From: Phascolarctobacterium_A sp902463975
Lineage (GTDB): Bacteria; Bacillota; Negativicutes; Acidaminococcales; Acidaminococcaceae
Assembly: GCF_902463975.1 (NCBI RefSeq)
Contig: NZ_CABQHJ010000021.1
Location: forward strand, 1 to 47,986
Direction: 5' to 3'
DNA length: 47,986 nt
A model generated the notes under the pieces. It saw only the letters and a list, made by a program, of their open reading frames with translations, was not told the origin of the DNA and did not search any database. The translations under genes were made by a program, and so were the position numbers. Every line of letters begins with the position of its first letter. The first letter of the stretch is position 1. This document shows, piece after piece, positions 40,629 to 47,986 of this stretch.

Positions 40629-41434
40629 TGTTAGAAGCAAAGGATGTCAATTTCGCTTATATGCGCGGACAGCCTGTAATCAAGGATATGGATTGCAAGA
40701 TAGAGGACGGAGAGTTTGTGGCGCTGTTGGGACATAACGGCAGCGGTAAAACAACCTTGAGCCGTCTGTTTATGGCACTGTGCCATCCGCGCAGCGGTCA
40801 GGTTTTTGTTGACGGTGAGGATATCGTTAAGCGTGAGCCGGCAGATTTGGCCGACAAAATCGGTTACGTGTTCCAAAATCCGGATCTGCAGATTTTAGAG
40901 GATACTGTATTTGATGAGGTTGCTTACGGCCCGCGTGCCAAAAAGCTGACGGAAGCAACCATAGAGCGTCAGGTAAACGAAGCGCTGGAGGCTATGGGCC
41001 TGACAGAGCTGAAGGACGAGTACCCGCGACTGCTGTCCTTCGGCCAGAAGCGCCGCCTTGGCGTAGCAGCGGCTTTGGCGCTTAATCCGCGTACACTGAT
41101 TCTGGACGAAATTACCAATGGACAGGATGCGCTGGAAAAGGAAGCTATGATGAGCTACCTGCAGGCAATCAACGAAAAGCGCGGTATTACGATTGTGCTG
41201 ATTTCGCATGATATGGATATTGTACGCCGTTATGCTAAGCGTGCGATTGTACTGCATTACGGCAAGCTGGTTTACGACGGTACGCCGGCGAAGCTGTTTG
41301 ACGGCAGCCAGCCTGTAGAGCGCTGGGGCTTGTGCCGTCCTACGGTAGCAGCCTTAGCTGCGTCCCTGGGCATTGAGGCCGCAACTGCCGAAGAATTTTG
41401 CAAGCAAGTTATTTGTAAGGAGGGAAGCAGATGA
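40628..41434 (+). CDS. ECF transporter ATPase A'
   Basis: A 268-aa second ATPase of the ECF module: Walker A GHNGSGKTT, the ECF-type FQNPDLQILEDTVFDEVAYGP Q-loop region (here read as FQNPDLQILE and DTVFDEVAYGP), and Walker B TLILDEITNGQD. The signature reads LLSFGQKRR instead of LSGGQ, common in one of the two ECF ATPases. Stop overlaps the EcfT start (ATGA). Confidence 0.94.
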   Translation: MLEAKDVNFAYMRGQPVIKDMDCKIEDGEFVALLGHNGSGKTTLSRLFMALCHPRSGQVFVDGEDIVKREPADLADKIGYVFQNPDLQILEDTVFDEVAYGPRAKKLTEATIERQVNEALEAMGLTELKDEYPRLLSFGQKRRLGVAAALALNPRTLILDEITNGQDALEKEAMMSYLQAINEKRGITIVLISHDMDIVRRYAKRAIVLHYGKLVYDGTPAKLFDGSQPVERWGLCRPTVAALAASLGIEAATAEEFCKQVICKEGSR

Positions 41435-42099
41435 AGCTGACAGCCTTTACACAGATTATAGTTACTCTGGCGGTTACCGCCTGGGTATTCATCCTGCCGG
41501 TAGAAGCAGTAGCCACGATTCTTGTTTTGGAGCTGGCGCTGCTGTTATACATTAAGCATGACAAAATGACGATGGCTGCTATCGGCGGCCTGGCAGTTTT
41601 CACCGGTATGATGATTTTACTGCAGCTGCTTTTCGGCTCACCGCTCGATGTATCGCTTATCGGCGGCCTGCGTATGCTGGTTATGACGATGGCGTTTTTG
41701 TGCCTGTTGGCAGCGAGCCGAATTCAGGACATTGCCAAGGCTTTGGTAGACCGTTTCCATATGCCCTGCGAATATGCCTTCATGCTGACTACGGCACTGC
41801 GCTTTGTGCCTAATTTTCTTACCGATAGTGGAATTACGTTGGATGCGCAAAGCTGTCGCGGTTATTCCAACCGCGGTAATATGTTCAAGCGCTTCTTTGC
41901 TTATCTTGTTGTTATCCGCCCGTTGGTTATGCGTGCGGTAGCTAAATCGGAAACACTGGCGCTTTCTATGGAGCTGAAGGGCTTTGGCGGCAACACCTAT
42001 AAGAATATGCCGCCGGCACCGCTACGTTTTGCAGATATTTTCGTACTCCTTTTGGTAGTAGTGCTGAGTACTTATCCGCTGTGGACTAAATACCTTTAA
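41431..42099 (+). CDS. ECF transporter transmembrane subunit EcfT
   Basis: A 222-aa inner-membrane coupling subunit, about five membrane segments. The two coupling helices that contact the ATPases carry the family's short motif as SCRGY (about 138) and LKGFG (about 185; the usual form is A-R-G). Last gene of the operon; because all four genes are together, this is a dedicated (group I) ECF system rather than one sharing its energising module. Confidence 0.92.
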   Translation: MKLTAFTQIIVTLAVTAWVFILPVEAVATILVLELALLLYIKHDKMTMAAIGGLAVFTGMMILLQLLFGSPLDVSLIGGLRMLVMTMAFLCLLAASRIQDIAKALVDRFHMPCEYAFMLTTALRFVPNFLTDSGITLDAQSCRGYSNRGNMFKRFFAYLVVIRPLVMRAVAKSETLALSMELKGFGGNTYKNMPPAPLRFADIFVLLLVVVLSTYPLWTKYL

Positions 42100-42105
42100 A
42101 AAAAT

Positions 42106-42166
42106 AAAGAACTGCGAAAGCTCTGTGCAGTGTATTGCTGTACAAAGCTTTAGCAGTTCTTTTTTT
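42106..42166. terminator. Bidirectional terminator between EcfT and TetR genes
   Basis: AAAGAACTGC pairs with GCAGTTCTTT, and inside AAAGCT pairs with AGCTTT; T runs on both strands. Confidence 0.9.
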
Positions 42167-42182
42167 GTTGCGTAAACGATTT

Positions 42183-42770
42183 TTATTCTCCCTTGGTCTG
42201 GAATTCGGCAATGGCAGGATTAATCAATGCCATATAATAACCGGCGACAACCTCGGGACCAGGATTCATTTTGTTTTTGAGCCACCAGCGTATCATGCCG
42301 ACAAAGCTGCTGGTGAGGCTGTTTATTAAGAAGTCCTCCGGCACTCTTTGTGAGTATTCGTCGTAGGAACCGCTCATCTTGATGCTGACGTTCTGCAGCA
42401 TGTAATCGCGGAAGAAGCCTAAGAACAAAGTGCATTCATCATAATTGATAATACCGAGATAGTATTCGCGTTTGTCGCGCAGGTGATAGAGAATATGCGT
42501 AATACGTGTTTCCGTGTTTTGCGGCATATCGGAAAAATTATGCGTGGAGCAGGATGGAATGTTGGGGCTGAAGATATGGTCGAAAAGATCAAAGCAGATT
42601 TGGCGTGCGAGGTCATCTTTTGTTTCAAAATGGCTGTAAAAGGTGCTGCGTCCGACGTCAGCTGCATCAATAATATCCTTAACGCTGACTTTTTCATAGC
42701 TTGTTTTGGTAAGCAATTTGACAAAGGCATCGATAATTGCCTGTCTGGTCTTTTTTTGTCTTCTGTCCAT
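42183..42770 (-). CDS. TetR-family regulator
   Basis: A 195-aa repressor-type protein. The N-terminal helix-turn-helix is clear (VSVKDIIDAADVGRSTFYSH, residues about 26-45). The C-terminal ligand domain resembles the TetR_C (DhaS-like) type: long helices ending in a WWLKNKMNPGPE segment. ATG 42770 matches the family's usual start (MDRRQKKTRQAI); an upstream in-frame start at 42896 would add 42 residues of non-conserved sequence. It is convergent with the ECF operon and no target gene is adjacent. Confidence 0.9.
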   Translation of the reverse strand: MDRRQKKTRQAIIDAFVKLLTKTSYEKVSVKDIIDAADVGRSTFYSHFETKDDLARQICFDLFDHIFSPNIPSCSTHNFSDMPQNTETRITHILYHLRDKREYYLGIINYDECTLFLGFFRDYMLQNVSIKMSGSYDEYSQRVPEDFLINSLTSSFVGMIRWWLKNKMNPGPEVVAGYYMALINPAIAEFQTKGE

Positions 42771-43187
42771 AGTATGCCTTGCTCCTCTCCCGATAATGTA
42801 CAATTTATGAAAAGTGTTCATTAAAGTACGAATCTCAATTTTTGTAGATAGCTTTTTCATCCAATTTAGATTATCATATACATAGAGTTTAGTCAAGAAC
42901 TTGACTTCGCTTCATGATATACTCATACTCATCAAAAAACGTAAAAGGCGTCCGGCGGCAAACGGACGCTTTTTGCGTTGTGCGCAAAAATACAAAACCC
43001 CGCGGCCTTACAGACTGCGGGGGTTTTGTATTTGATGAGTATTGAGTAGAAAAAAGGGTTGAGCTGCAGCTTGTGTTGCCGCACAGGCTGCAGAGTATAT
43101 AGCAAAAAGCTGTAAGGGGATGATGCTTTATTGCTGTTATATTGAAGGGAAAGATGATTAATTAATTTTTACTATTTTTGCCTTGTG
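42771..43187. other. Intergenic region with three-hairpin element, no CDS
   Basis: This 417-bp gap separates the TetR and Spy-like genes. Apart from the structured element at 42920-43048 it is AT-rich; 43049-43187 lies beyond the Spy-like stop codon and shows no strong terminator of its own. No open frame with a ribosome-binding site was found. Confidence 0.55.
42920..43048. repeat. Compact three-way-junction element
   Basis: Outer arms TACTCATACTCATCAAA (42920-42936) and TTTGATGAGTATTGAGTA (43031-43048) are complementary except for one inserted base. They enclose two strong hairpins: a 17-bp stem (42938-42954 with 42963-42979, loop GCGGCAAA) and a ~15-bp stem (42991-43003 with 43017-43030, one bulged G). 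Almost all 129 bases are paired. It could be a small RNA, a double terminator with extended base, or a miniature mobile element; no target-site duplication is evident. Confidence 0.65.
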
Positions 43188-43766
43188 TTAATCCTGAGGC
43201 GGTTGTGGGAATTCGCCGTTGTGATGTCTGTAGCCGTGGAAGTCGCCACGGTTATGCTTGTAGCCGCGGAATTCACCCTTGTGGTGTCTTTGCGGCAGCG
43301 GTCTGTTGGCTCTTACAGCCTCGCGCTGCTCGGGAGTCATATGCTGCAAACGCTCATGGCGTGCCTTGCGCTGCGCCATATCGTCCTTAATGAACTGCTG
43401 TACTTCCGCTTTCTGACCGGGAGTGAGCTTAGCCATGGTTTCCTTGGCGTACTTTTCGTGAGCTTCCTTGCGCTCCTTGCGCATTTTTTCTACAGCCTTT
43501 TCACGCTGCTCGGGTGTCATGCTTTTCCATTCCTCGCGCATTTTTTGGCGCTCGGCACGCTGTTCAGGTGTAAGCTTGGGACCTTGGCGATGCATTCTGT
43601 GAGCCGGCGGTGGGCAGGGACGGTCTGCGTCATTTTCGTGCAGAATAGCATTTACGCGCTCGCTCATAGAAGGCTGCGGCTGAGAATCTGCAGAGGCAGC
43701 AAAAGAGCTGCTGCAGAAGGCTGTCAGAACTGTACCGGTAACGAGAATCTTTTTCATGTTCAACAT
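43188..43766 (-). CDS. Secreted Spy/CpxP-like protein with His-rich tail
   Basis: A 192-aa exported protein. A signal peptide (MKKILVTGTVLTAFCSSSFAASA) precedes a highly charged, helical, Arg/Lys/Glu-rich body containing four copies of an (L/M)TPxQ motif (KLTPEQ, SMTPEQ, KLTPGQ, HMTPEQ), the repeat that defines the Spy/CpxP (LTXXQ) family of periplasmic chaperone/stress proteins. The last 35 residues are tandem short repeats rich in His, Gly and aromatics (HHKGEF, GYKHNRGDF, HGYRHHNGEF), suited to metal binding. ATG 43766 has GGAG eight bases upstream. It is divergent from an OmpR-type two-component system; in Enterobacteria CpxP/Spy proteins are both targets and modulators of such systems, and the same link is inferred here. 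Confidence 0.82.
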   Translation of the reverse strand: MLNMKKILVTGTVLTAFCSSSFAASADSQPQPSMSERVNAILHENDADRPCPPPAHRMHRQGPKLTPEQRAERQKMREEWKSMTPEQREKAVEKMRKERKEAHEKYAKETMAKLTPGQKAEVQQFIKDDMAQRKARHERLQHMTPEQREAVRANRPLPQRHHKGEFRGYKHNRGDFHGYRHHNGEFPQPPQD

Positions 43767-43811
43767 TAGAATCACTCCTTATATTTTTATTGCTTAGTAA
43801 TCTTATACAGC

Positions 43812-43844
43812 AGTTAAGGAATTGCTTTTGGTTGTTCCTTAACT
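43812..43844. promoter_or_regulatory. Candidate response-regulator site in the divergent promoter region
   Basis: A perfect 10-bp inverted repeat, AGTTAAGGAA and TTCCTTAACT with 13 bases between, lies 46 bp upstream of the Spy-like start and 150 bp before the response regulator gene. It is the most conspicuous symmetric site in this divergent region and a plausible target of the neighbouring regulator. Confidence 0.5.
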
Positions 43845-43994
43845 TTGTTTACATTGTACAGGCATATTATGACTTTTTTATGTTTTTTGACTTAATTTAA
43901 GCTGAAAAATATCTTTTTTTGCGTCATACTTTTAACACACATAGACGTTAAAATGTAATATAATGAAAGAAAGGTGACATAAGGAGGCTTTGCG

Positions 43995-44693
43995 ATGAAA
44001 AAGATACTTATCGCTGATGATAATAAACAGATTACGACAATTTTATCCGGCTATGCAAAAAAGGAAGGCTTTGAGCCTGTTATTGCGTTGGACGGAGCAG
44101 AGGCACTGGATAAATATCTGCAGTATGAAAATGAAATTGCTGTCGTGCTGCTGGATGTGATGATGCCGGAGATAGATGGCTTTGAGGTTTGCCGCCGTCT
44201 GCGCAAGGAATCCATGGTGCCAATTATTATGATAACGGCGCGTGGTGAGGATTATGATAAGATTATGGGTTTGGATATCGGTGCGGATGATTATGTGATT
44301 AAGCCGTTCAGCGCACCGGAGGTGATGGCCCGCGTGCGTGCGGTACTGCGTCGCCTGGGTGCGCAGGAGCCGGCGAATGCTCAGACTCTTTCTTACGCAA
44401 ATCTGTACATTAATCTGGAAAAGTATGCAGTGCAGATTAACGGCGAAGAGGTACCGTTGACAAAAAAGGAAATCGAGCTTTTGTGGACGCTGGCCAAAAA
44501 TTCCACGAAGGTTTTTAGCCGTGATAATCTGCTGGACAGCATTTGGGGTTATGATTATTTCGGTGACAGCCGTACTGTCGATTCGCATATCAAGCGCCTG
44601 CGCGCTAAGCTGGATAAGTATGAGCATCCTTTGTGGGAAATCAAAACTATCTGGGGCGTAGGCTATCGCTTTGAGGGACACAAGGATGAATAA
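43995..44693 (+). CDS. OmpR-family response regulator
   Basis: A 232-aa regulator: receiver domain (residues 1-115; acidic pair Asp8/Asp9, phospho-acceptor Asp54 in VLLDVMMPE, Lys near 104 in VIKPF) and a C-terminal winged helix (VPLTKKEIELLWTLAKNS ... DSRTVDSHIKRLRAKL ... TIWGVGYRFE). AAGGAGG precedes the ATG. It overlaps the sensor kinase gene by eight bases, so the pair is translationally coupled. Confidence 0.96.
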   Translation: MKKILIADDNKQITTILSGYAKKEGFEPVIALDGAEALDKYLQYENEIAVVLLDVMMPEIDGFEVCRRLRKESMVPIIMITARGEDYDKIMGLDIGADDYVIKPFSAPEVMARVRAVLRRLGAQEPANAQTLSYANLYINLEKYAVQINGEEVPLTKKEIELLWTLAKNSTKVFSRDNLLDSIWGYDYFGDSRTVDSHIKRLRAKLDKYEHPLWEIKTIWGVGYRFEGHKDE

Positions 44694-46248
44694 CAAAATC
44701 GCTTTAAAGCTGACGCTGTATTTTTCGGCGGTACTCCTTGTTTTTGCGTTGATTATCGGCGGTGTCTTTTACCAGTTCTTTAAGCAGCAGACGGTTGAAA
44801 TCAAGGAAAAGGAAATGCGTCTGCGGGCGGAAAAGATTGCCGAAGTATTGAGTGATAATATGGCGCGTATGGAAAGTCGTCACGGTGACGGTATTGCCAA
44901 CAGTAAATTTATCAGCTATCTGGATAATGTGACGCAGGAAATTGTCTGGGTGGTAGACAGCAACCGTCAGCTGAGCATCAATAAGGACAGGGTGCAGCGT
45001 CAGCGGCGTGAGGTGCAGAAGCATCATGAGCATAGTGGTTTTGGCCTTTTCAAACGTCAGATGCCGCCGATTGCCTGGAAGGAACCGCCTAAGACTCCTA
45101 GGGAGGCCTACGAAAGACTGCCGGTTCAGGTCAAGGAAAAGGTTGAGGATGGCTTTAACGGCAAAGAGTTTATTATCGAGGAATATAATCCTATGCTTGA
45201 CGGCATAATGCTGACAGTAGGCAGACCAATTTATGACAGCCAAGGGCAGGTAAAGGCTGTGCTTTTGCTGCATTCTCCGGTAGCAGGCCTGCGTGACGCT
45301 ATTTGGTCGGGCTTGCGCATTTTGCTTATCAGTTTGCTTGTAGCGATGGCTTTGGGCATGCTGCTTTCGGTAGTGCTCAGCTGGCGTTTTACCGGAACGA
45401 TTGAGAAGATGAAAAATATTGCCGAGCGCCTGGCGGAACGTGATTACACCGCCCGCACCGACATTAAGCAGAATGACGAAATCGGCGAGCTGGCGCGTAC
45501 GCTGGATATTCTGGCGGAACGTCTGGAGCTGGCAGATGCCGAAAGCCAAAAGCTGGAAAAGCTGCGCCGCGAGTTTATTGCCAACATTTCGCACGAGCTG
45601 CGTACGCCTGTGACGGTTATCCGCGGCAGCTTGGAGGCCTTGCGTGACGGTGTGGTTACGGAAAAGGCCGATGTTGAGGAATTTCATGAGCAGATGTATA
45701 AGGAAAGCCTGTTTTTGCAACGTCTGATAAATGACCTGCTGGATTTGTCGCGTTTGCAGAATACAGATTTTCCTATTGAAAAGGCTCCATTGAACTTTGT
45801 CGATGTTATGCATGACGCAGTGCGCAGCGGCAGGCAGCTTGGCGCGGAAAAGCAGCTGCGGATTACAGGCAACGCGGATAAGGATATTTACATGCTGAAC
45901 GGTGATTACGGACGCTTGCGTCAGATGCTGATGATCTTTTTGCATAACAGCATCAAGTTTTCGCCCGCAGGCAGCGAAATCAAGCTGGAACTGGCAGGCA
46001 ACAAGCTCAAGCTCACAGATCATGGCTGCGGTATTAAGGAAGAGGATATTCCGCATGCTTTCGACCGTTTTTATAAGGCACGCAACGAGCATAATAAGAG
46101 CGGCAGCGGTTTGGGACTGGCAATTGCCAAGCAGATTACACAGCGTCATGATATGCAGCTTCAGCTGCAGAGCAAGCTGGGCGAGGGTACAACAATTATT
46201 ATTACTCTGCCGCCTGAGCTGAAGGAAAAGGAGTATGCTGATGAATAA
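44686..46248 (+). CDS. Membrane sensor histidine kinase
   Basis: A 520-aa kinase. Membrane segment 1 (about 9-31), an extracytoplasmic sensor region of about 170 residues, membrane segment 2 (about 205-228), HAMP domain, HisKA with phospho-acceptor His303 in FIANISHELRTPV, and a HATPase_c domain (N box around HNSIKFSPAG, G boxes GCGIKEEDI and SGSGLGLAIAK). The sensor region is rich in His/Pro/Arg around residues 105-145 (QKHHEHSGFG), reminiscent of the His-rich tail of the divergent Spy-like protein, so metal or envelope stress is a plausible stimulus (inference). ATG 44686 follows GAGGG. Confidence 0.94.
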   Translation: MNNKIALKLTLYFSAVLLVFALIIGGVFYQFFKQQTVEIKEKEMRLRAEKIAEVLSDNMARMESRHGDGIANSKFISYLDNVTQEIVWVVDSNRQLSINKDRVQRQRREVQKHHEHSGFGLFKRQMPPIAWKEPPKTPREAYERLPVQVKEKVEDGFNGKEFIIEEYNPMLDGIMLTVGRPIYDSQGQVKAVLLLHSPVAGLRDAIWSGLRILLISLLVAMALGMLLSVVLSWRFTGTIEKMKNIAERLAERDYTARTDIKQNDEIGELARTLDILAERLELADAESQKLEKLRREFIANISHELRTPVTVIRGSLEALRDGVVTEKADVEEFHEQMYKESLFLQRLINDLLDLSRLQNTDFPIEKAPLNFVDVMHDAVRSGRQLGAEKQLRITGNADKDIYMLNGDYGRLRQMLMIFLHNSIKFSPAGSEIKLELAGNKLKLTDHGCGIKEEDIPHAFDRFYKARNEHNKSGSGLGLAIAKQITQRHDMQLQLQSKLGEGTTIIITLPPELKEKEYADE

Positions 46249-47020
46249 GATGAATTACGGCTGTGAGGGATTATGCGTTGTTATCAGCGGCGGTACGTCA
46301 GGTATCGGTCTGGCGGCGGCACAGCGTTTTTTGGCAGACGGTGCGCGTGTATATATTTTGGGACGTTCCGAGGAGCGTGGTGCGCAGGCATTGCATTATC
46401 TGGAGGAGCAGACAGGGCAGCAGGCAGTGTATATTTCCTGTGATGTAACGAGGCAGGCAGAGTGCAAGGCTGCGGTGGCAAGGGTTGCCGAGCAGGAAGG
46501 AAGGCCTGACTGGCAGCTGGATATTTTGGTCAACAGCGCCGGCTTTTACCGCGAGCAGCGCTTGGAGCAGCTTACAGAAGCGGATTTTGATGCGATGATG
46601 AACGTCAATGTCAAGGGAATGATGTTCTTGACGCAGGCCACACTGCCTTATCTGCGCAGTAAAAGCAGCGTGGTGAATATTGCCTCCGATGCTGCCGTCA
46701 GCGGCAATTACGGCTGTGCGCTTTATTGTGCTACCAAGGGTGCGGTGGTGGCGTTCACCAGAGCCTTGTCGCTGGATTTGGCACCATCGGTGCGCGTGAA
46801 CTGCGTTTGCCCGGCAGATGTGGATACGCCGCTATTGGCGCAGCAGCTTGCTGACGCGAACGGCGGCTATACATTGGCGGATGTGGCTGCAGCCTATCCG
46901 CTGCAGCGGATTGCCGCAGCGGGTGAGATTGCTCATGTAATCTGCAGCCTGGCGGCTCCTGCCAACAGCTTTATGACCGGCAGCGTTGTGACTGTCGACG
47001 GCGGCCTGACAGCCGGATAA
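46241..47020 (+). CDS. Short-chain dehydrogenase/reductase
   Basis: A 259-aa NAD(P)-dependent oxidoreductase of the classical SDR type (FabG/BKR-like). Cofactor loop SGGTSGIG near residue 19, NSAG near 100, catalytic Ser in NIASDAAVSGNYG region, Tyr162 and Lys166 in LYCATKGAVV, and the C-terminal MTGSVVTVDGG. The substrate is unknown. It overlaps the kinase gene by eight bases (AAGGAG before ATG 46241), so it is translated from the two-component operon, an uncommon partner for a sensor kinase. Confidence 0.92.
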   Translation: MNKMNYGCEGLCVVISGGTSGIGLAAAQRFLADGARVYILGRSEERGAQALHYLEEQTGQQAVYISCDVTRQAECKAAVARVAEQEGRPDWQLDILVNSAGFYREQRLEQLTEADFDAMMNVNVKGMMFLTQATLPYLRSKSSVVNIASDAAVSGNYGCALYCATKGAVVAFTRALSLDLAPSVRVNCVCPADVDTPLLAQQLADANGGYTLADVAAAYPLQRIAAAGEIAHVICSLAAPANSFMTGSVVTVDGGLTAG

Positions 47021-47035
47021 ATAATATATAGCAGT

Positions 47036-47072
47036 AAAACAGGTAAAGAAAGTTTTCTTTGCCTGTTTTTTA
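47036..47072 (+). terminator. Terminator of the two-component/SDR operon
   Basis: AAAACAGG-AAAGAAA arm pairs with TTTCTTT-CCTGTTTT across a two-to-four-base loop, then a T run. Confidence 0.9.
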
Positions 47073-47140
47073 TATACGCAAACGTATATAAGTGATATAA
47101 TTAATGTATTAAAGTATAAAAAATACGGGAGGGTATTTTT

Positions 47141-47944
47141 ATGGATAAAATGCAGCCAATCGGCGTACTTGATTCGGGAGTCGGCGGTCTGTCGGTTTTG
47201 AAATGCCTGCATCAGATGCTGCCGCACGAGGATTTTATTTATGTGGGTGATACTGCACGTACGCCTTACGGCACACGCAGTGAACAAGAAATCCGTGGTT
47301 TTGTAGGCGAAATAATCGATTGGCTGGCAGCCAAAAACGTTAAGCAGATAGTCATAGCCTGCAATACGCTGACGATGCTTGGTGTAGACAGTCTGCGGGG
47401 GATGCATCCGTTCAGGGTTGTCGGTATGTCTAAGGGGGCGCAGCAGCTGCTGGCGGCCAGTCCTCATAAAAAAATTGGCGTGCTGGCAACGCAGTTTACT
47501 ATTGCCAGCGGACTGCACAAAAAGGCTATTCTTGCTGCTGACCCGCAAGCGCAGGTTTATCCTGTGGCCTGCCCCAAGTTTGTGCCGTTGATTGAAGGTG
47601 AGCGCTTTGACAGCCCGGAGCTGCAGCAGGCTATCGCCGAATATACCGAGCCACTGAAAAAAGCGGGCGTTGAGGCAGTAATTTTATCCTGCACGCATTA
47701 TCCTTTTATCAAAGAACAAATAGAAGCAGATTTAGGACCGAAGGTAAAGGTGCTTGACCCGGCGGCTGCTACCAGTGCCGACGCTATAGCGGCACTTAAG
47801 GAGGAAGGACTGCTGCGTACGGAAGGCAAGGGACATCTGCAGGTTTGCTGCACGGCTGATCTGGCAAGAGTTGAGCGCTTGGCCGGCAGAATGTTGCCTG
47901 TAGACGATTGCGATTTTTCTTTAATCGATTTAAAGAAGAATTGA
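47141..47944 (+). CDS. murI: Glutamate racemase
   Basis: A 267-aa cofactor-independent racemase that supplies D-glutamate for peptidoglycan. Both catalytic cysteines are present: Cys74 in IACNTLT and Cys184 in LSCTHYPF, with the N-terminal IGVLDSGVGGLSVL and DTARTPYG (about 37-44). GGGAGGG stands about seven bases before the ATG. It is transcribed separately from the SDR gene, beyond a terminator; the remaining 42 bases of the window hold nothing I can assign. Confidence 0.96.
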   Translation: MDKMQPIGVLDSGVGGLSVLKCLHQMLPHEDFIYVGDTARTPYGTRSEQEIRGFVGEIIDWLAAKNVKQIVIACNTLTMLGVDSLRGMHPFRVVGMSKGAQQLLAASPHKKIGVLATQFTIASGLHKKAILAADPQAQVYPVACPKFVPLIEGERFDSPELQQAIAEYTEPLKKAGVEAVILSCTHYPFIKEQIEADLGPKVKVLDPAAATSADAIAALKEEGLLRTEGKGHLQVCCTADLARVERLAGRMLPVDDCDFSLIDLKKN

Positions 47945-47986
47945 TTGCATAACTTTTATTCCTTTCAAAAAAGAAGCAGGAATTTT

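Noticed and set aside
42920..43048. CRISPR-like or transposon interpretation of the hairpin block
   Set aside because: There are no spaced direct repeats, no transposase and no clear target-site duplication; only the MITE option is left open as a question.
44704..46149. A 481-codon open frame antisense to the sensor kinase, and other long antisense frames opposite glnN (5558-6484, 6497-7492), the activase (18558-19565, 20220-21047) and hydrogenase (2213-3403)
   Set aside because: They mirror codon bias of well-recognised genes on the other strand, show no family motifs and lack ribosome-binding sites.
1..47986. tRNA, rRNA, CRISPR arrays, prophage or insertion sequences
   Set aside because: No cloverleaf with a TTC arm, no rRNA segments, no repeat-spacer pattern and no transposase, integrase or phage structural genes were seen.

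Overview
The window looks like a chromosomal segment of an anaerobic, amino-acid-using member of the Firmicutes, most likely a Negativicute of the Acidaminococcaceae (Phascolarctobacterium/Acidaminococcus-like). This assignment is inference: the window holds no rRNA or tRNA gene. It rests on a type III glutamine synthetase, a 2-hydroxyacyl-CoA dehydratase/activase-type gene pair, a group B-like [FeFe]-hydrogenase, a HisZ-dependent short HisG, a TrpR/YerC-type gene heading the his operon, a SAM-I riboswitch, and a secreted Spy/CpxP-like protein, which makes most sense in a cell with an outer membrane. I see no phage, insertion sequence or CRISPR array; a HicAB toxin-antitoxin pair is the only clearly accessory module.

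Layout. 1-5.0 kb: LysR regulator, EamA exporter, hydrogenase-like iron-sulfur protein and an AAA/DUF4143 ATPase whose own promoter carries a repeated operator. 5.0-14 kb: a nitrogen block with glnN (GSIII), amt fused to a PII domain, an HD phosphohydrolase, a C_GCAxxG_C_C protein, asparaginase, a gamma-glutamyl-type hydrolase and an APC permease. 14-17.2 kb: exonuclease, SEC-C protein, MFS exporter. 17.3-24.3 kb: the dehydratase/activase-like pair, a 640-bp intergenic region rich in inverted repeats, a Na/Pi cotransporter and a cysteine-less thioredoxin-fold protein. 24.4-29.8 kb: a polar amino acid ABC transporter and a SAM-riboswitch-controlled metNIQ operon. 30.0-38.3 kb: a ten-gene his operon (yerC/hisR-like, Z, G, D, C, B, H, A, F, IE). 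38.3-42.2 kb: hicAB and a self-contained ECF transporter with a TrpP-like S component. 42.2-48 kb: TetR regulator, a compact three-hairpin element, a Spy-like protein divergent from an OmpR-type two-component system, an SDR and murI.

How the genes work together. The 5-14 kb block assimilates ammonium (Amt to GSIII) and releases it from asparagine and probably from gamma-glutamyl compounds. The glnN and amt leaders share an architecture: a small stem capped by a six-base loop with A at position 1 and G at position 4 overlaps one strand of a strong intrinsic terminator. It occurs twice before glnN and once before amt. This loop is the hallmark of RNA targets of ANTAR-domain antiterminators, so nitrogen control here is probably by transcription antitermination. 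I consider this the most interesting regulatory finding. The PII domain fused to Amt has Val where GlnB-type PII proteins carry the uridylylated Tyr51. Other items worth checking are three operator arrays (AAA/DUF4143 promoter; amino acid ABC promoter; the 22.0-kb intergenic region), the two-gene form of the activase/dehydratase-like protein, the Cys-less thioredoxin-like protein, and the three-way-junction element at 42.9-43.05 kb.
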